DNA of 6,834 nucleotides from Bacteroidia bacterium (lineage in GTDB: Bacteria; Bacteroidota; Bacteroidia; NS11-12g; UBA9320): positions 1 through 6,834 of the forward strand of contig JAKMFK010000030.1 of assembly GCA_022425465.1 (NCBI GenBank), in the 5' to 3' direction. Positions 6,820 through 6,834 of this stretch are shown in pieces. Position numbers and translations under genes: made by a program. How positions within the stretch are numbered: the first letter of the stretch is position 1; the number at the start of each line of letters is the position of its first letter. The notes beneath the pieces were generated by a model. The model worked only from the letters and a program-made list of their open reading frames with translations. It was not told the origin of the DNA and searched no databases.

Positions 6820-6834
6820 ACAAACACGATGAAT

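Noticed and set aside
6829..6834. ATGAAT at the right edge on the plus strand, as a possible divergent gene start
   Set aside because: Only six bases are visible, so coding cannot be judged.
1..6834. Mobile element, CRISPR array, tRNA/rRNA or defence system
   Set aside because: No transposase, integrase, terminal repeats, regularly spaced repeats, RNA gene folds or defence-type protein domains were found; all five genes look like resident genes.

Overview
This window is an ordinary-looking chromosomal stretch, most likely from a member of the Bacteroidota (Bacteroidetes). Four things point there. The DNA is AT-rich with no clear Shine-Dalgarno sequences before any start. The upstream elements resemble the Bacteroidota sigma factor -7 box TAnnTTTG (TATCTTTG before hscA, TATTTTCG before the two minus-strand units). 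Small acidic DUF2795 proteins, very large DUF2723 membrane proteins and short signal-peptide-bearing beta-barrel proteins are typical of the phylum. The protein sequences also read as Bacteroidota versions. I cannot fix the class; Saprospiria or Chitinophagia would fit, but that is an impression only.

Layout: positions 1-146 are non-coding and carry a weak hairpin and the hscA promoter. A plus-strand unit follows: hscA (147-2000), an Hsp70 specialised for iron-sulfur cluster assembly, then a small predicted outer-membrane beta-barrel protein (2001-2612) whose ATG directly abuts the hscA stop codon. A hairpin region (about 2615-2667) separates this unit from the convergent minus-strand genes. 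Read in their own direction (right to left), these are a 1018-residue DUF2723/GT117-type polytopic membrane protein (6774-3718), rlmB (3705-2974) only 12 bases after it, and a 73-residue DUF2795 protein (2877-2656) with its own promoter-like sequence.

The genes do not form an evident pathway. HscA serves Fe-S protein maturation, RlmB modifies 23S rRNA, and the DUF2723 protein is probably an envelope glycosyltransferase. The beta-barrel and DUF2795 proteins have no known role. The tight DUF2723-rlmB and hscA-barrel spacings suggest co-transcription, not shared function.

I see no mobile element, CRISPR array, RNA gene or defence/toxin system, and no convincing new system. The observations most worth checking are the apparently leaderless hscA start, the zero-gap hscA-barrel junction, a 27-base partial duplication of the DUF2795 3' end upstream of its own promoter, and an inverted repeat over the DUF2723 promoter.
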